This document shows positions 26,705-35,995 of a stretch of DNA of 64,000 nt, piece after piece; the first letter of the stretch is position 1, and each line of letters starts with the position of its first letter. Where the stretch lies: the NCBI RefSeq assembly GCF_002934545.1, contig NZ_PTJA01000001.1, positions 310,001 to 374,000 on the forward strand, in the 5' to 3' direction. A program made the translations under genes and the position numbers. Below the pieces are notes generated by a model. It made no database searches and was not told where the DNA came from. It saw only the letters and a list, made by a program, of their open reading frames with translations. Source of the DNA: Lacrimispora xylanisolvens (GTDB lineage: Bacteria > Bacillota > Clostridia > Lachnospirales > Lachnospiraceae).

Positions 26705-26741
26705 AAAGGCGCCTAAGAACTTAAGATTCTTAGGCGCCTTT
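26705..26741 (+). terminator. Terminator of the peptide transporter operon
   Basis: Perfect arms AAAGGCGCCTAAGAA (26705-26719) and TTCTTAGGCGCCTTT (26727-26741) with a 7-nt loop, followed shortly by a T-rich stretch. Confidence 0.85.
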
Positions 26742-26781
26742 ATGCTTTTTTTCAGAAATTACGCAGAGAGGGGCTGGAAAC

Positions 26782-27513
26782 ATGCCAGATATGGTGAAAG
26801 TTGAAAACTTAAAAAAGAACTTCGGAGACCTTGAGGTGTTAAAGGACATCAGCCTTACGGTCAGGGAAGGGGAAAAACTGGTAATCATCGGACCATCCGG
26901 CTCCGGAAAATCCACGTTTATCCGTTGCATTAACTATTTAGAGGAGCCTACCAGCGGTACCATTACCGTGGCAGGCACACAGGTAACAAAGAAAAATCAT
27001 TTGGAAATGGCAAAAAAATACTCGTCTATGGTATTTCAGCAATTTAATTTATATCCCCATCTGACTGTTCTGGAAAATCTGACACTGGCACCCGTTAAAC
27101 TTCAGCACGTTCCCAAGGAAGAAGCAAAAAAGATAGCAATGAAGTGTCTGGAACGTGTAGGTTTAAAAGATAAAGCGGGTAATTATCCGGTACAGCTTTC
27201 CGGCGGACAGCAGCAGAGGGTGGCAATTGCCAGAGCATTATGCACGAAGCAGCCGCTGATTTTATTTGATGAACCCACATCAGCACTGGATCCAGAGATG
27301 GTGCAGGAGGTATTAAACGTTATGGTGGAGCTGGCTCATGAGAATATTACCATGATTTGTGTGACACACGAGATGGGATTTGCCCGTCAGGTTGCAGACC
27401 GTGTAATTTTCATGGATGGTGGGTATATTCTGGAAGAGGGAACACCGGAACACTTCTTTGAATGTCCGGAACATGAGCGGACAAAAGCGTTCTTAAGCAA
27501 AATCCTTCATTAG
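26782..27513 (+). CDS. Polar amino acid ABC transporter ATP-binding protein (GlnQ-type)
   Basis: 243 aa. Walker [11 protein letters not shown]-loop [11 protein letters not shown], signature [15 protein letters not shown], Walker [15 protein letters not shown], switch His [15 protein letters not shown]; all match the GlnQ/HisP family. First gene of a four-gene amino acid uptake unit; GAGAGGGG precedes the ATG. Confidence 0.93.
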   Translation: MPDMVKVENLKKNFGDLEVLKDISLTVREGEKLVIIGPSGSGKSTFIRCINYLEEPTSGTITVAGTQVTKKNHLEMAKKYSSMVFQQFNLYPHLTVLENLTLAPVKLQHVPKEEAKKIAMKCLERVGLKDKAGNYPVQLSGGQQQRVAIARALCTKQPLILFDEPTSALDPEMVQEVLNVMVELAHENITMICVTHEMGFARQVADRVIFMDGGYILEEGTPEHFFECPEHERTKAFLSKILH

Positions 27514-27555
27514 GGTGATGTTTAATATAATAAGATGATTGAGGAGGAAACAATT

Positions 27556-28452
27556 ATGATGAAGAAAATGTTATCCCTGGCACTGACGCTTGCTATGGCA
27601 GCGACCTTAACCGCATGCGGTTCCAAAGCACCGGAGACAACCACCGCACCGGCAGATACCAAAGCAGCAGGTTCTTCTGCAGAAGCAACAACCGGATCAG
27701 GTGCAGCAGGCACAGCTGCTAAAGACGTGCAGAAGATTATTGACCGCGGAGTGTTAAAAGTAGGCTGTAAATCAGATATTCCAAAGTTCAGCTTACAGAA
27801 TACAGCAACTGGGCAGTACGAAGGATTTGAAGATGATCTTGCATATGAGATCGCCGGATCCATCTTCGGATGCAGCGCAGCTGAGGCAAAGGAAAAGAAA
27901 CTGGTGGAATTCCAGGGCGTAACGGCTAAAACAAGAGGACCTTTATTAGAGAATGGGGAAATCGATCTGGTTATTGCAACCTTTACCATTACACCAGAAA
28001 GAAAAGAAACCTATAATTTCTCCACACCATACTATACCGATGCAGTAGGTCTTTTAGTAAATAAAGATTCCGGAATCAAATCCATTCAGGATTTAGATGG
28101 TAAAGTAATCGGTGTTGCACAGTCTTCCACAACAAAGGACGGATTTAAGAAGTATGTGGATGAAAAAGGATTAAAGGTAAACCCACAGTTCCAGGAATTT
28201 GATGGTTATCCTGCGCTGGCTCAGGCACTGGCAACCAAGCAGATTGACTGCTTCTCTGTTGACCGCGCCATCCTTGCAGGTTATGTAAATGACGGAAATA
28301 TGATTCTGGAAGACCGCTTCGCAGAGCAGGATTACGGTGTTGCAGCTGCAAAGGGAAATACAGGTCTTGCAGAGGCAGTAGAGAAAAAAGTTACTTCCAT
28401 GCTTTCTGATGGTTCCATGAAGAAACTTCAGGATCAGTGGGGATTACAGTAA
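27556..28452 (+). CDS. Amino acid ABC transporter substrate-binding lipoprotein
   Basis: 298 aa, family 3 solute-binding protein. Lipobox LTAC near residue 18, then a Thr/Ala-rich linker; the mature domain has RGVLKVGCKSDIPKF, EGFEDDLAYEIA and FTITPERKETYNFSTPYY, the core family 3 motifs. ATG at 27556 chosen because GAGGAGGAAA lies 5 nt upstream. Ligand likely a polar amino acid; which one is not readable. Confidence 0.9.
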   Translation: MMKKMLSLALTLAMAATLTACGSKAPETTTAPADTKAAGSSAEATTGSGAAGTAAKDVQKIIDRGVLKVGCKSDIPKFSLQNTATGQYEGFEDDLAYEIAGSIFGCSAAEAKEKKLVEFQGVTAKTRGPLLENGEIDLVIATFTITPERKETYNFSTPYYTDAVGLLVNKDSGIKSIQDLDGKVIGVAQSSTTKDGFKKYVDEKGLKVNPQFQEFDGYPALAQALATKQIDCFSVDRAILAGYVNDGNMILEDRFAEQDYGVAAAKGNTGLAEAVEKKVTSMLSDGSMKKLQDQWGLQ

Positions 28453-28478
28453 GCTGTTTTAAGTAAAGGAAAAATGAC

Positions 28479-29213
28479 ATGATTAAAGGTCTTTTTGATG
28501 GAAAACGATGGAGTGCCCTCTTCGCGGCATTCCCCGAATATTATATCCCTGGATTTCTTATGACACTTAAAATATCACTGGTAGGACTGGCGGTTGCGCT
28601 GGTCCTTGGAGTGATATTCGGCATGTTCTCTTCATCCAAGTGGAAGCTGCTTAAGATCATTTCACGAATCTATGTGGAATTCATACAGAATACGCCTCTG
28701 GCTTTACAGGTCATGTGTTATTACTCGGTTCTTCCCATGCTGTTTTCCAGTTCCGGGTTTCGTATCCCTAAGTTTGTATTAGGGGTTATCGGGGTAGGCG
28801 TCTATCATGGTGCCTATATTTCTGAGGTCATAAGAACCGGAATTGAAGCGATTCCAAAGGGGCAGTCTGAGGCAGCAGCATCTCAGGGTTTTAGCTATCT
28901 GGAAACCATGTATCATATCATTCTGCCTCAGACCATTAAAATTATTATGCCGCCTCTCGCCAATCAGGCATTAAACCTGGTTAAAAACACTTCCATACTC
29001 GCCATGGTTGCGGGCATGGATCTGATGTATTTTACGGATTCATGGGGCGCTGACAGAGGGTATTTTGCCCAGGCATATTTTACAAGTGCAGTGATGTACT
29101 TTATTATCTGTTTCCCGTTAGCCAGACTGGCAAGATATTTGGAAATCCGCTCCATGCGGCTGCCAGTTGCAAAAAAGCTTGAGATACAGGCAGACGAGGA
29201 GGCAGCATGTTAG
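28479..29213 (+). CDS. Amino acid ABC transporter permease
   Basis: 244 aa HisM/GlnP-type permease with the N-terminal GFLMTLKISLVGLAVAL segment, ...EFIQNTPLALQVM and the EAA loop AIPKGQSEAAASQGFSYLE. Overlaps the second permease by 7 nt. Confidence 0.9.
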   Translation: MIKGLFDGKRWSALFAAFPEYYIPGFLMTLKISLVGLAVALVLGVIFGMFSSSKWKLLKIISRIYVEFIQNTPLALQVMCYYSVLPMLFSSSGFRIPKFVLGVIGVGVYHGAYISEVIRTGIEAIPKGQSEAAASQGFSYLETMYHIILPQTIKIIMPPLANQALNLVKNTSILAMVAGMDLMYFTDSWGADRGYFAQAYFTSAVMYFIICFPLARLARYLEIRSMRLPVAKKLEIQADEEAAC

Positions 29214-29869
29214 AATTATTTCAACAGATATTTACACCGGCAAATGTACTTTTCATGCTGAAAGGCTTACAGATGACGGTCATGATCGCTGTGCTGGCTA
29301 CGATCCTCAGTATATTTTTCGGAACCATACTGGCACTGATCCGTACTTATTCTTCCGGAAAATGGAAGTGGGCAGGAACTTTGGTAGCAGTCTATACAGA
29401 GTTCTTCCGCTGTACCCCCAACCTTTTATGGATTCTCTGGATCTATTTTACAGTAAAAGGGAATAAAGTAGGAGTATCGGTATTTGCCATTACCCTGTTC
29501 ACTTCTGCAGTTATGGCAGAGATCTTTCGGGGTGGGTTAAATTCCATTCCCAAGGGGCAGTTTGAAGGGGCGCAATCCCAGGGCTTCAGCTTTTTTCAGA
29601 CATTGTGGCACATTATACTGCCTCAGACATATAAGAAGGTGATTCCGGCTCTCTTAAGCCAGGTGATTACCATTATTAAGGATACCTCATTCTTAAAGAT
29701 GGTAGACGTAGCAGAATTCATGAGAAACTGCGCCGTAGTCCTTGGCAGTATCTACGATGTCAGAGGAATGATGATGCTGTTTGCTTTCGAGGCACTTTGC
29801 TATTTTACCATCTGTTTTGCCCTCAGCTGTGTAGTCAGGGGATATCAGAAAACAATTGTGACCGGTTAG
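29207..29869 (+). CDS. Amino acid ABC transporter permease
   Basis: 220 aa, second HisM/GlnP-type permease: LKGLQMTVMIAVLATILS, TEFFRCTPNLLWILW and the EAA loop SIPKGQFEGAQSQGFSFFQ. Forms a heterodimeric channel with the preceding permease. Confidence 0.9.
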   Translation: MLELFQQIFTPANVLFMLKGLQMTVMIAVLATILSIFFGTILALIRTYSSGKWKWAGTLVAVYTEFFRCTPNLLWILWIYFTVKGNKVGVSVFAITLFTSAVMAEIFRGGLNSIPKGQFEGAQSQGFSFFQTLWHIILPQTYKKVIPALLSQVITIIKDTSFLKMVDVAEFMRNCAVVLGSIYDVRGMMMLFAFEALCYFTICFALSCVVRGYQKTIVTG

Positions 29870-29884
29870 GGAGGTACATCTGTT

Positions 29885-30481
29885 ATGGAGAAGTTTACGA
29901 TCACCATTACCCGTGAGTTTGGCAGTCTGGGGCGTTCCATTGCCAGAGAACTGTCACAGATTCTGGGAGTGGAGTTTTATGACCGGGATATTGTGGAAGA
30001 AGTTGCAAATAAGCTGAATCTGCCGGTTTCAACAGTCAGTAACGAGGAGGAAAAATCCAGGCACAGCTTTCTTCCAAGAATGTTCCCTTTAGGAACTGAC
30101 GAGGAATATATGCAGGATATTATATTTGATGTGCAGAAGGATATTATTCTCAATCTGGCAAAAAAAACAAGCTGTATCCTGGTTGGCAGATGCTCTGATT
30201 TTCTTCTTGAAAAGGAAAAAAATAATATCAACATTTTTATCTACGCTTCTTATGAGAAACGTCTGCAAAACTGTGTGGATACACTTGGTATGACAGAGTC
30301 TGAGGCGAAACGTATGATTTTATCCGTAGACAGAGCCCGCAACGCGTATCATAAAAAATATGCAGGCTATTTACCTGGTGATCCGGAGCATAAGCAGCTG
30401 ATGATTGACTCCTCGTTACTTGGCGTGACTGGAACCGCAAAGTTAATCGCAGAGATTGTACATCAGTTATTTGAATCATAA
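29885..30481 (+). CDS. Cytidylate kinase-like family protein
   Basis: 198 aa. It begins TITREFGSLGRSIARELS, an altered nucleotide-binding loop typical of the cytidylate-kinase-like family (Pfam 13189), followed by FYDRDIVEEVA and CILVGRCSDFLL. Such proteins are common near transporters in Clostridia and their substrate is generally unknown. It follows the amino acid transporter by 15 nt with GGGAGG, so it is probably in that operon. Confidence 0.8.
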   Translation: MEKFTITITREFGSLGRSIARELSQILGVEFYDRDIVEEVANKLNLPVSTVSNEEEKSRHSFLPRMFPLGTDEEYMQDIIFDVQKDIILNLAKKTSCILVGRCSDFLLEKEKNNINIFIYASYEKRLQNCVDTLGMTESEAKRMILSVDRARNAYHKKYAGYLPGDPEHKQLMIDSSLLGVTGTAKLIAEIVHQLFES

Positions 30482-30506
30482 AATGGATTCAGAAGTTTCC
30501 TATTAA

Positions 30507-30565
30507 AATAGGCCTTTTTGGTGAAACTAGGATGGGAGTCCCAAGGTTTGCCCAAAAGGCCTGTT
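30507..30565 (+). repeat. Inverted repeat between the kinase-like gene and corA
   Basis: AATAGGCCTTTTTGG (30507-30521) pairs with CCCAAAAGGCCTGTT (30551-30565) with one bulge. The 29-nt loop contains a small GGGAGTCCC palindrome. No T-run follows, so it could be a weak terminator or processing signal. Confidence 0.5.
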
Positions 30566-30568
30566 CTA

Positions 30569-30597
30569 TTGACAAGTGAAATGTCAGGTACTAAACT
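30569..30597 (+). promoter_or_regulatory. Promoter of the CorA-type gene
   Basis: TTGACA (30569-30574), 17-nt spacer, TAAACT (30592-30597). Confidence 0.65.
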
Positions 30598-30650
30598 TAG
30601 AAAAGGCAGGTCAAAACAGGACCGAGTATCGGGTTTAGGAGGAAACAGAT

Positions 30651-31580
30651 GTGAGATATAAATTAGACAAAAGACTGATTCCCGTAAAGGGGGAAGAATC
30701 GATATCTGAGGATGATGTTCTGATTGATATTTTAAGCAAAGAAGAATATCTAAAGGGGCATCATACCCGTTACGAAGACCATATATTAATCCGGAGTCTG
30801 GAGCGGGGGCAGTACTGCAGAACAGATTTGTTAAAAGACTGTGTGGTAGGTACCCTGGTAATACCTGTGAAGAAAAATCCTTTGAAACGCCCACTGATAT
30901 TTGGTTATTATATGAATGAAAACCGCCTGATCCTGATTGATGACAGCGGAGAAGCTGATAGAATGTTAAAGGAGATTGATAAGACACAGATTTTTGAGAA
31001 GACTTATCCGGCCCATCTCCTGTTCGAGTTTTTGGAATATCAGGTCAGAGATGACATTGAATATCTTCAGAAATATGAGGAATACTTAACGGAAATGGAA
31101 GACAGAATCATGAGCGGCAGAAGGGAAAAGGAAGACGTGCTGGGAATCATTCTAAAGGCCAGGAAGGAACTGGCTAAGGTGGCGTCTTATTATGGGCAGC
31201 TGATGAATATGAGTCAGACCTTAACGGAGAATTATAATGGTCTGTTAAAGGATGAGGAACGGGCACTGTTTCACCTGTTTGCCGGTAGAATGGCAAGGCT
31301 TTTGGAATACGGGAGAGAACTGCGAGAATACGCTCAGCAGATTCGGGAGATGTATCAGGTGAGAATGGAAATGAAGCAGAATCACGCATTATCCTTTTTA
31401 ACCATGGTGACTGCTGTTTTTGCTCCTTTGTCTCTTATAGCGGGCTGGTATGGCATGAATTTTAAAAATATGCCGGAGCTTAACTGGACTTATGGATATC
31501 CTTTTTGTATTCTTTTAAGTATCCTTTTAATTGGATTAGAAATATGGTATTTTACGAAAAAAGGGTGGTTAAAAAAATAA
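30651..31580 (+). CDS. CorA-family divalent cation transporter
   Basis: 309 aa. A cytoplasmic domain with a long helical stalk, then two C-terminal membrane helices flanking the selectivity motif YGMNFKNMPEL (GMN near residue 270). Transports Mg2+ or a similar ion. GTG start at 30651, 8 nt after AGGAGG; an ATG two bases earlier would stop at once. Confidence 0.88.
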   Translation: MRYKLDKRLIPVKGEESISEDDVLIDILSKEEYLKGHHTRYEDHILIRSLERGQYCRTDLLKDCVVGTLVIPVKKNPLKRPLIFGYYMNENRLILIDDSGEADRMLKEIDKTQIFEKTYPAHLLFEFLEYQVRDDIEYLQKYEEYLTEMEDRIMSGRREKEDVLGIILKARKELAKVASYYGQLMNMSQTLTENYNGLLKDEERALFHLFAGRMARLLEYGRELREYAQQIREMYQVRMEMKQNHALSFLTMVTAVFAPLSLIAGWYGMNFKNMPELNWTYGYPFCILLSILLIGLEIWYFTKKGWLKK

Positions 31581-31634
31581 CGGAAAACAGGAATAAAATT
31601 CCCATTTAACAGTAGAAAAATTAATATGAATCCC

Positions 31635-31663
31635 TTGACATGAAAAAAAAAACCTGTTATACT
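31635..31663 (+). promoter_or_regulatory. Promoter of the DEAD-box helicase gene
   Basis: TTGACA (31635-31640), 17-nt spacer, TATACT (31658-31663). It leaves a leader of about 128 nt. Confidence 0.85.
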
Positions 31664-31676
31664 TTACTTTCGTGTG

Positions 31677-31726
31677 AAACGAGAGGATGAAGGTCTGAAA
31701 CGTGCCTGATACCTCTCGTTTTGTTT
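31677..31726 (+). promoter_or_regulatory. Leader hairpin, possible attenuator of the RNA helicase gene
   Basis: AAACGAGAGG (31677-31686) pairs perfectly with CCTCTCGTTT (31712-31721), followed by TGTTT. It starts only a few bases after the expected transcription start. Confidence 0.55.
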
Positions 31727-31797
31727 GCGATAGTGTGTTTGTGCGGCCGTCGGCAACATAAGAACCCGGCTGGCAATGAGAAAGGAATTAATCATTT

Positions 31798-33480
31798 ATG
31801 GAAACAGTTAGATTTGATGAGTTACAATTAGATGAAAGAATTCTGCGGGCAGTAGCAGATATGGGATTTGAAGAGGCATCTCCGATCCAGACCCAGGCAA
31901 TTCCGGTACAGCTGGAGGGAAGAGATATCATTGGTCAGGCCCAGACAGGAACTGGAAAGACCGCTGCCTTTGGTATTCCCCTGTTACAGAAAATTGACCC
32001 TAAGGTAAAAAAGCTTCAGGCGGTGGCCCTCTGTCCAACCAGAGAGCTTGCTATTCAGGTGGCAGATGAGATCCGCAGGCTTGCTAAATATATGCATGGT
32101 GTGAAGGTTCTCCCTATCTACGGAGGCCAGGACATCGTGAAACAGATCCGTTCTTTAAAAGACGGTACTCAGATCATCATCGGAACTCCGGGACGTGTTA
32201 TGGATCATATGCGCCGGAAAACCGTTAAGTTTGATTTTGTCCATACAGTTGTTATGGATGAGGCAGATGAGATGCTGAACATGGGATTTTTAGAGGATAT
32301 GGAAACGATTTTAAGCCAGCTTCCCGAAGAGCGTCAGACCGTTATGTTCTCCGCTACCATGCCTCCGGCAATTCTTGATATCGCAAGAAAGTTCCAGCAG
32401 GAGCCGGTAAATGTGAAAGTAGTGAAGAAAGAACTGACAGTCCCGAAAGTAACCCAGTATTACTATGAAGTAAAACCAAAGAGCAAAGTGGAAGTTATGT
32501 GCCGTCTGTTAGATATGTATGCACCAAAGCTTTCCGTTGTTTTCTGTAACACCAAGAAGCAGGTTGATGAGTTAGTACAGGCACTTCAGGGAAGAGGATA
32601 TTTTGCAGAAGGTCTTCACGGAGACTTAAAGCAGATCCAGCGTGATCGTGTCATGAACAGCTTCCGTAACGGTAAGACAGAGATTCTTGTGGCTACTGAT
32701 GTGGCAGCCCGTGGAATCGACGTAGACGACGTAGAAGCGGTATTTAACTATGACCTTCCACAGGATGACGAATACTACGTACACCGTATCGGCCGTACCG
32801 GTCGTGCCGGACGTGAAGGAATCGCATTCAGCTTTGTTGTTGGCAAGGAAGTATACAAGCTTCGTGACATTCAGCGTTACTGCAAGACCAAGATCGTACC
32901 TCAGGCAATACCATCTCTTAACGATGTAACTGCCATCAAGGTAGACAAGATCCTGGAAGGCGTTGCAGCAACTATCGGTGATACTGATTTAAGCAAGACC
33001 GTTAATATCATTGAGAAGAAGCTGTTGGAAGAGGATTATACCTCTCTTGATCTGGCAGCAGCCCTCTTACGTATGATGATGGGTGAGGAAAACGAAGACA
33101 TCATCGATACCAGAGAACCCCGTTCCCTTGACGAGCTGGAAGGCTTCGGCGGCGGAAACGGCAGAGGCAGAGGCAGAAGCAACAACGGCGGCCGCGGCGG
33201 AAACGGCGGAAGATATGATTCTTCCTCCAGAGATGACATGGCCCGCTTATTCATTAACATCGGTAAGAACCAGAATGTAAAGCCAGGAGATATTCTTGGT
33301 GCCATTGCTGGAGAATCCGGTATGCCAGGCAAGATGGTTGGAAGCATCGACATGTATGACAAATATACTTTTGTAGAAGTTCCAAGAGAAAGCGCTGATG
33401 CCGTATTAACTGCAATGAAAGATGTTAAAATCAAAGGTAAAAATATCCATATGGAAAAAGCCAACGGAAAAGGCAAATAA
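31798..33480 (+). CDS. DEAD-box ATP-dependent RNA helicase
   Basis: 560 aa, DeaD/CshA type. Helicase motifs in order: Q motif SPIQTQAIPVQ, I AQTGTGKT (48-55), Ia PTRELAIQ, II DEAD, III SAT, and VI HRIGRTGRAGREG. A glycine/arginine/asparagine-rich linker follows (GRGRGRSNNGGRGGNGGRY), then a DbpA-type RNA-binding domain at the C-terminus (LFINIGKNQNVKPGDILGA). It remodels structured RNA, probably in ribosome assembly, mRNA decay or cold adaptation. Confidence 0.93.
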   Translation: METVRFDELQLDERILRAVADMGFEEASPIQTQAIPVQLEGRDIIGQAQTGTGKTAAFGIPLLQKIDPKVKKLQAVALCPTRELAIQVADEIRRLAKYMHGVKVLPIYGGQDIVKQIRSLKDGTQIIIGTPGRVMDHMRRKTVKFDFVHTVVMDEADEMLNMGFLEDMETILSQLPEERQTVMFSATMPPAILDIARKFQQEPVNVKVVKKELTVPKVTQYYYEVKPKSKVEVMCRLLDMYAPKLSVVFCNTKKQVDELVQALQGRGYFAEGLHGDLKQIQRDRVMNSFRNGKTEILVATDVAARGIDVDDVEAVFNYDLPQDDEYYVHRIGRTGRAGREGIAFSFVVGKEVYKLRDIQRYCKTKIVPQAIPSLNDVTAIKVDKILEGVAATIGDTDLSKTVNIIEKKLLEEDYTSLDLAAALLRMMMGEENEDIIDTREPRSLDELEGFGGGNGRGRGRSNNGGRGGNGGRYDSSSRDDMARLFINIGKNQNVKPGDILGAIAGESGMPGKMVGSIDMYDKYTFVEVPRESADAVLTAMKDVKIKGKNIHMEKANGKGK

Positions 33481-33486
33481 ATTTTC

Positions 33487-33549
33487 GGGAGCTGAACAAC
33501 GAAGGAAGACGTCCTGTCTTGCGGGAGTTGTTTAGCTCCTGTTTTTTTC
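33487..33549 (+). terminator. Terminator of the helicase gene
   Basis: GGAGCT-g-AACAAC (33488-33500) pairs with GTTGTT-t-AGCTCC, followed by GTTTTTTT. The loop is long (about 27 nt) with an inner small stem. Confidence 0.75.
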
Positions 33550-33610
33550 TTGCTTCCTGAGAAAAAACAGGATACAATTAGTTCAAATGAGGAGTCAATT
33601 GGAGGACGAA

Positions 33611-34978
33611 ATGGCAGAGTGGAAGAAAAATGACAGGATCCAGGTAATAATTGAGGATCTGAGTGAGACAGGAGAAGGAATCGGTAAAACGGATGGTTTT
33701 ACCTGGTTTATAAAGGATACAGTAATTGGTGATCAGGTGGAAGCAAAAGCCATGAAGGTGAAGAAAAATTACGGCTTTGCGCATTTAGAACAGATTATCA
33801 AGCCGTCAGAAAGCAGAATTACCCCATTGTGCCCAGTAGCGAAACAGTGCGGAGGCTGCCAGCTTCAGTCTATGAGCTACGAAGAGGAACTTCGCTACAA
33901 GGAACGCAAAATCTATGGCAATATTACCCGGATCGGCGGCTTTAAAGATGTTCCAATGCTTCCTATTATGGGGATGGACGAGCCATGGAGGTATCGAAAT
34001 AAAGCACAGTTTCCCTGGGGGGTGGATAAGGATGGGAGGCCTGTGGCAGGCTTTTATGCAGGGAGGACTCATGCCATTATCGGGTGCGAGGACTGTTTGT
34101 TAGGTGTGGAAGAGAATCGGGAAGTGTTAGGGCATATTAAGGCCCATATGGAGCGATACCATCTGGCTCCTTATGATGAGAGCACTCATAAGGGACTGAT
34201 CCGCCATACGCTGATCCGGAAAGGATTCCAGACAGGTGAGCTGATGGTGTGTCAGGTGATTAACGGGAATCAGCTTCCACATAGTGAGGAGTTGGTGAAG
34301 AGCCTGCTTGAGATCCCTGGGATGGCAAGTATATCTTTGAATGTGAATAAGGAACAGACTAATGTGATTCTGGGTAACAAGGTGGAGAACCTTTTTGGAC
34401 CCGGATATATCACTGATTATATAGGTTCTGTACAGTACCGTATTTCTCCTCTTTCTTTTTATCAGGTTAATCCGGTACAGACTAAGAAGCTATATGAAAC
34501 TGCTTTGGAGTATGCGGGGCTTACAGGCGGTGAGACGGTATGGGATCTGTATTGCGGAATCGGTACGATCTCTTTATTTCTTGCGCAGAAAGCGAAGAAG
34601 GTCTATGGAGTGGAAATCGTTCCCCAGGCGATTGATGATGCAAGGGAGAATGCAAGGTTAAATGGGATTGAGAACGCAGAGTTTTTTGTAGGAAAAGCGG
34701 AGGAGGTACTGCCGGAACAGTTTGAGAAAAATCAGGTTTATGCCGATGTAATTGTTGTGGACCCGCCAAGAAAAGGGTGCGATGAGAAATGTCTGGAGAC
34801 CATTGTGAAGATGGCACCGAAGCGGGTGGTGTATGTCAGCTGTGACTCTGCGACGTTAGCAAGGGATTTGAAATATCTGGCGGAGCGGGGGTATGAGCTT
34901 GTGCAGGTGAGAGGGTGTGACATGTTTCCCTGGACGACGCACGTTGAAACTGTGATTCTGATGACTCGTTGTTATTAA
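33611..34978 (+). CDS. 23S rRNA (uracil-5-)-methyltransferase, RlmD/RlmCD-like
   Basis: 455 aa. N-terminal TRAM domain, an Fe-S motif formed by C74, C80 and C83 (CPVAKQCGGC) with a further Cys pair IGCEDC near 159-162, SAM-binding VWDLYCGIGTISLFLA, then DPPRKGCDEK and the catalytic Cys in VSCDSATLARDL. Methylates uracil C5 in rRNA; the exact position (U747 or U1939) is not decided by sequence. ATG at 33611 follows GGAGG by 5 nt. Confidence 0.92.
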   Translation: MAEWKKNDRIQVIIEDLSETGEGIGKTDGFTWFIKDTVIGDQVEAKAMKVKKNYGFAHLEQIIKPSESRITPLCPVAKQCGGCQLQSMSYEEELRYKERKIYGNITRIGGFKDVPMLPIMGMDEPWRYRNKAQFPWGVDKDGRPVAGFYAGRTHAIIGCEDCLLGVEENREVLGHIKAHMERYHLAPYDESTHKGLIRHTLIRKGFQTGELMVCQVINGNQLPHSEELVKSLLEIPGMASISLNVNKEQTNVILGNKVENLFGPGYITDYIGSVQYRISPLSFYQVNPVQTKKLYETALEYAGLTGGETVWDLYCGIGTISLFLAQKAKKVYGVEIVPQAIDDARENARLNGIENAEFFVGKAEEVLPEQFEKNQVYADVIVVDPPRKGCDEKCLETIVKMAPKRVVYVSCDSATLARDLKYLAERGYELVQVRGCDMFPWTTHVETVILMTRCY

Positions 34979-35121
34979 AACGATAGATAAGCTACTTGTC
35001 TAAGATAGTATTGCAGAAATTCAAACGCAAGGAATGTTTTATATGCTGATGGATTTGTACACTTCCCACCAATACACAAGGCGTGTTCCTGGGAAATGAA
35101 CGTCTGAATCCAATTCCTATG

Positions 35122-35160
35122 AGGTTATGTTCTTCGTTACTGAAAAACATAGCCTTTTTT
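35122..35160 (+). terminator. Terminator before the AT-rich island
   Basis: AGGTTATGTTCTTC pairs with GAAAAACATAGCCT (two mismatches), 6-nt loop, then a T-run. Confidence 0.75.
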
Positions 35161-35175
35161 GTTGTCTACTTTAAC

Positions 35176-35205
35176 TTGACAAATAATATTATTTTATGTT
35201 TTAAT
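35176..35205 (+). promoter_or_regulatory. Promoter of the secreted-protein gene
   Basis: TTGACA (35176-35181), 18-nt spacer, TTTAAT (35200-35205). The mirror-image gene at the other end of the island has exactly the same hexamers and spacer (40356-40385). Confidence 0.7.
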
Positions 35206-35251
35206 AATAATGTAAAATAAATAATTAAACAATATTTATTTTACATTATTA
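35205..35251. promoter_or_regulatory. Large perfect dyad, candidate operator or leader hairpin
   Basis: 19-nt perfect arms (35205-35223 and 35233-35251) flank a 9-nt centre. The core TGTAAAATAAATA matches the dyad at 40314-40352 at all but two positions, with the same 9-nt spacing. Confidence 0.7.
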
Positions 35252-35343
35252 TAAATGAAAGGTTGTGATTCCATTGGGATTTAAGGTTTACAATTAAAAA
35301 TCAATATCTTACAATTACTAATTAAAATTTGGAGGGAAAGTTT

Positions 35344-35934
35344 ATGGGAAGTGTAAAAAGGTATTTAGGATTATTTCTTTCATGTTTTCTAATTTTAGGA
35401 ACCAATTTGACAGCATTTGCCGCTACACAGTATCAGGATGTGATTACTCAAACTGAAGCGGGGGCTGAGGAAACAAGGTTAGGTAATTTTTCAAACAAAA
35501 AGGTGGTTGAATTTCAGCCTCAGGCAATAGCTGGGCTCGCAAAAAAAGATGTTATTGTCATTTCAAATGTAAGCAAACCTACAAGATATAATTTATTTCA
35601 ACCAATATCAAATTATGTTGCTGCTCCGGGAACTGTCTCAGTTTCAAGAGGCGTCAGCACTACAATCAGTGCTTCTGTCACTGGCGGTGTCACGGTAGAT
35701 GCAGAAATTTTAAAAGCCAATGTAGCTTCAACATTAGGCGGTTCTGTTACATTTACTACAACACAGACTATTTCTTATCCTGTCTCTTCTGGATATAAGG
35801 GGAGAATAGTATTAAGATATTCACAGGATCGTTATACATATACTGTAACAAAGAATAGTAAATCGTATAATTGCTCTGGGTATACCGCCGCTTATGATGA
35901 GTATTATGCGTTACAGCAGATATCATTAAGATAG
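35344..35934 (+). CDS. Secreted beta-rich protein of unknown function
   Basis: 196 aa with a Sec signal peptide (cleavage expected after AFA, about residue 26). The mature protein is rich in alternating Ser/Thr/Val strands, for example VSVSRGVSTTISASVTGGVT and VTFTTTQTISYPV, with aromatic YTYTV near the end. This alternation recalls the strand pairs of aerolysin/ETX-type pore formers, but the protein is short and I cannot assign a family. ATG at 35344 follows GGAGGG. Own promoter and dyad upstream, terminator downstream. Confidence 0.75.
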   Translation: MGSVKRYLGLFLSCFLILGTNLTAFAATQYQDVITQTEAGAEETRLGNFSNKKVVEFQPQAIAGLAKKDVIVISNVSKPTRYNLFQPISNYVAAPGTVSVSRGVSTTISASVTGGVTVDAEILKANVASTLGGSVTFTTTQTISYPVSSGYKGRIVLRYSQDRYTYTVTKNSKSYNCSGYTAAYDEYYALQQISLR

Positions 35935-35956
35935 AGTGGTAACGTAAATATAAGGC

Positions 35957-35995
35957 ATAGGAGTGAATAAGTAACTTATTCACTCCTATCGTTTT
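35957..35995 (+). terminator. Terminator with a 16-bp near-continuous palindrome
   Basis: ATAGGAGTGAATAAGT (35957-35972) and ACTTATTCACTCCTAT (35974-35989) are separated by one base, then GTTTTT. Confidence 0.8.

Larger units (their letters stand above)
34979..35343. other. Long intergenic region opening the AT-rich island
   Basis: It holds a terminator (35122-35160), a promoter (35176-35205) and a 19-bp-arm inverted repeat (35205-35251). I find no convincing gene in 34979-35120. Confidence 0.7.

Noticed and set aside
31174-31389. Minus-strand frame inside corA
   Set aside because: Shadow of the CorA-type coding region without independent support.
34979-35120. Possible gene fragment (short frames around 35042-35160)
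   Set aside because: Frames are very short or run into the terminator; no ribosome site or family resemblance.
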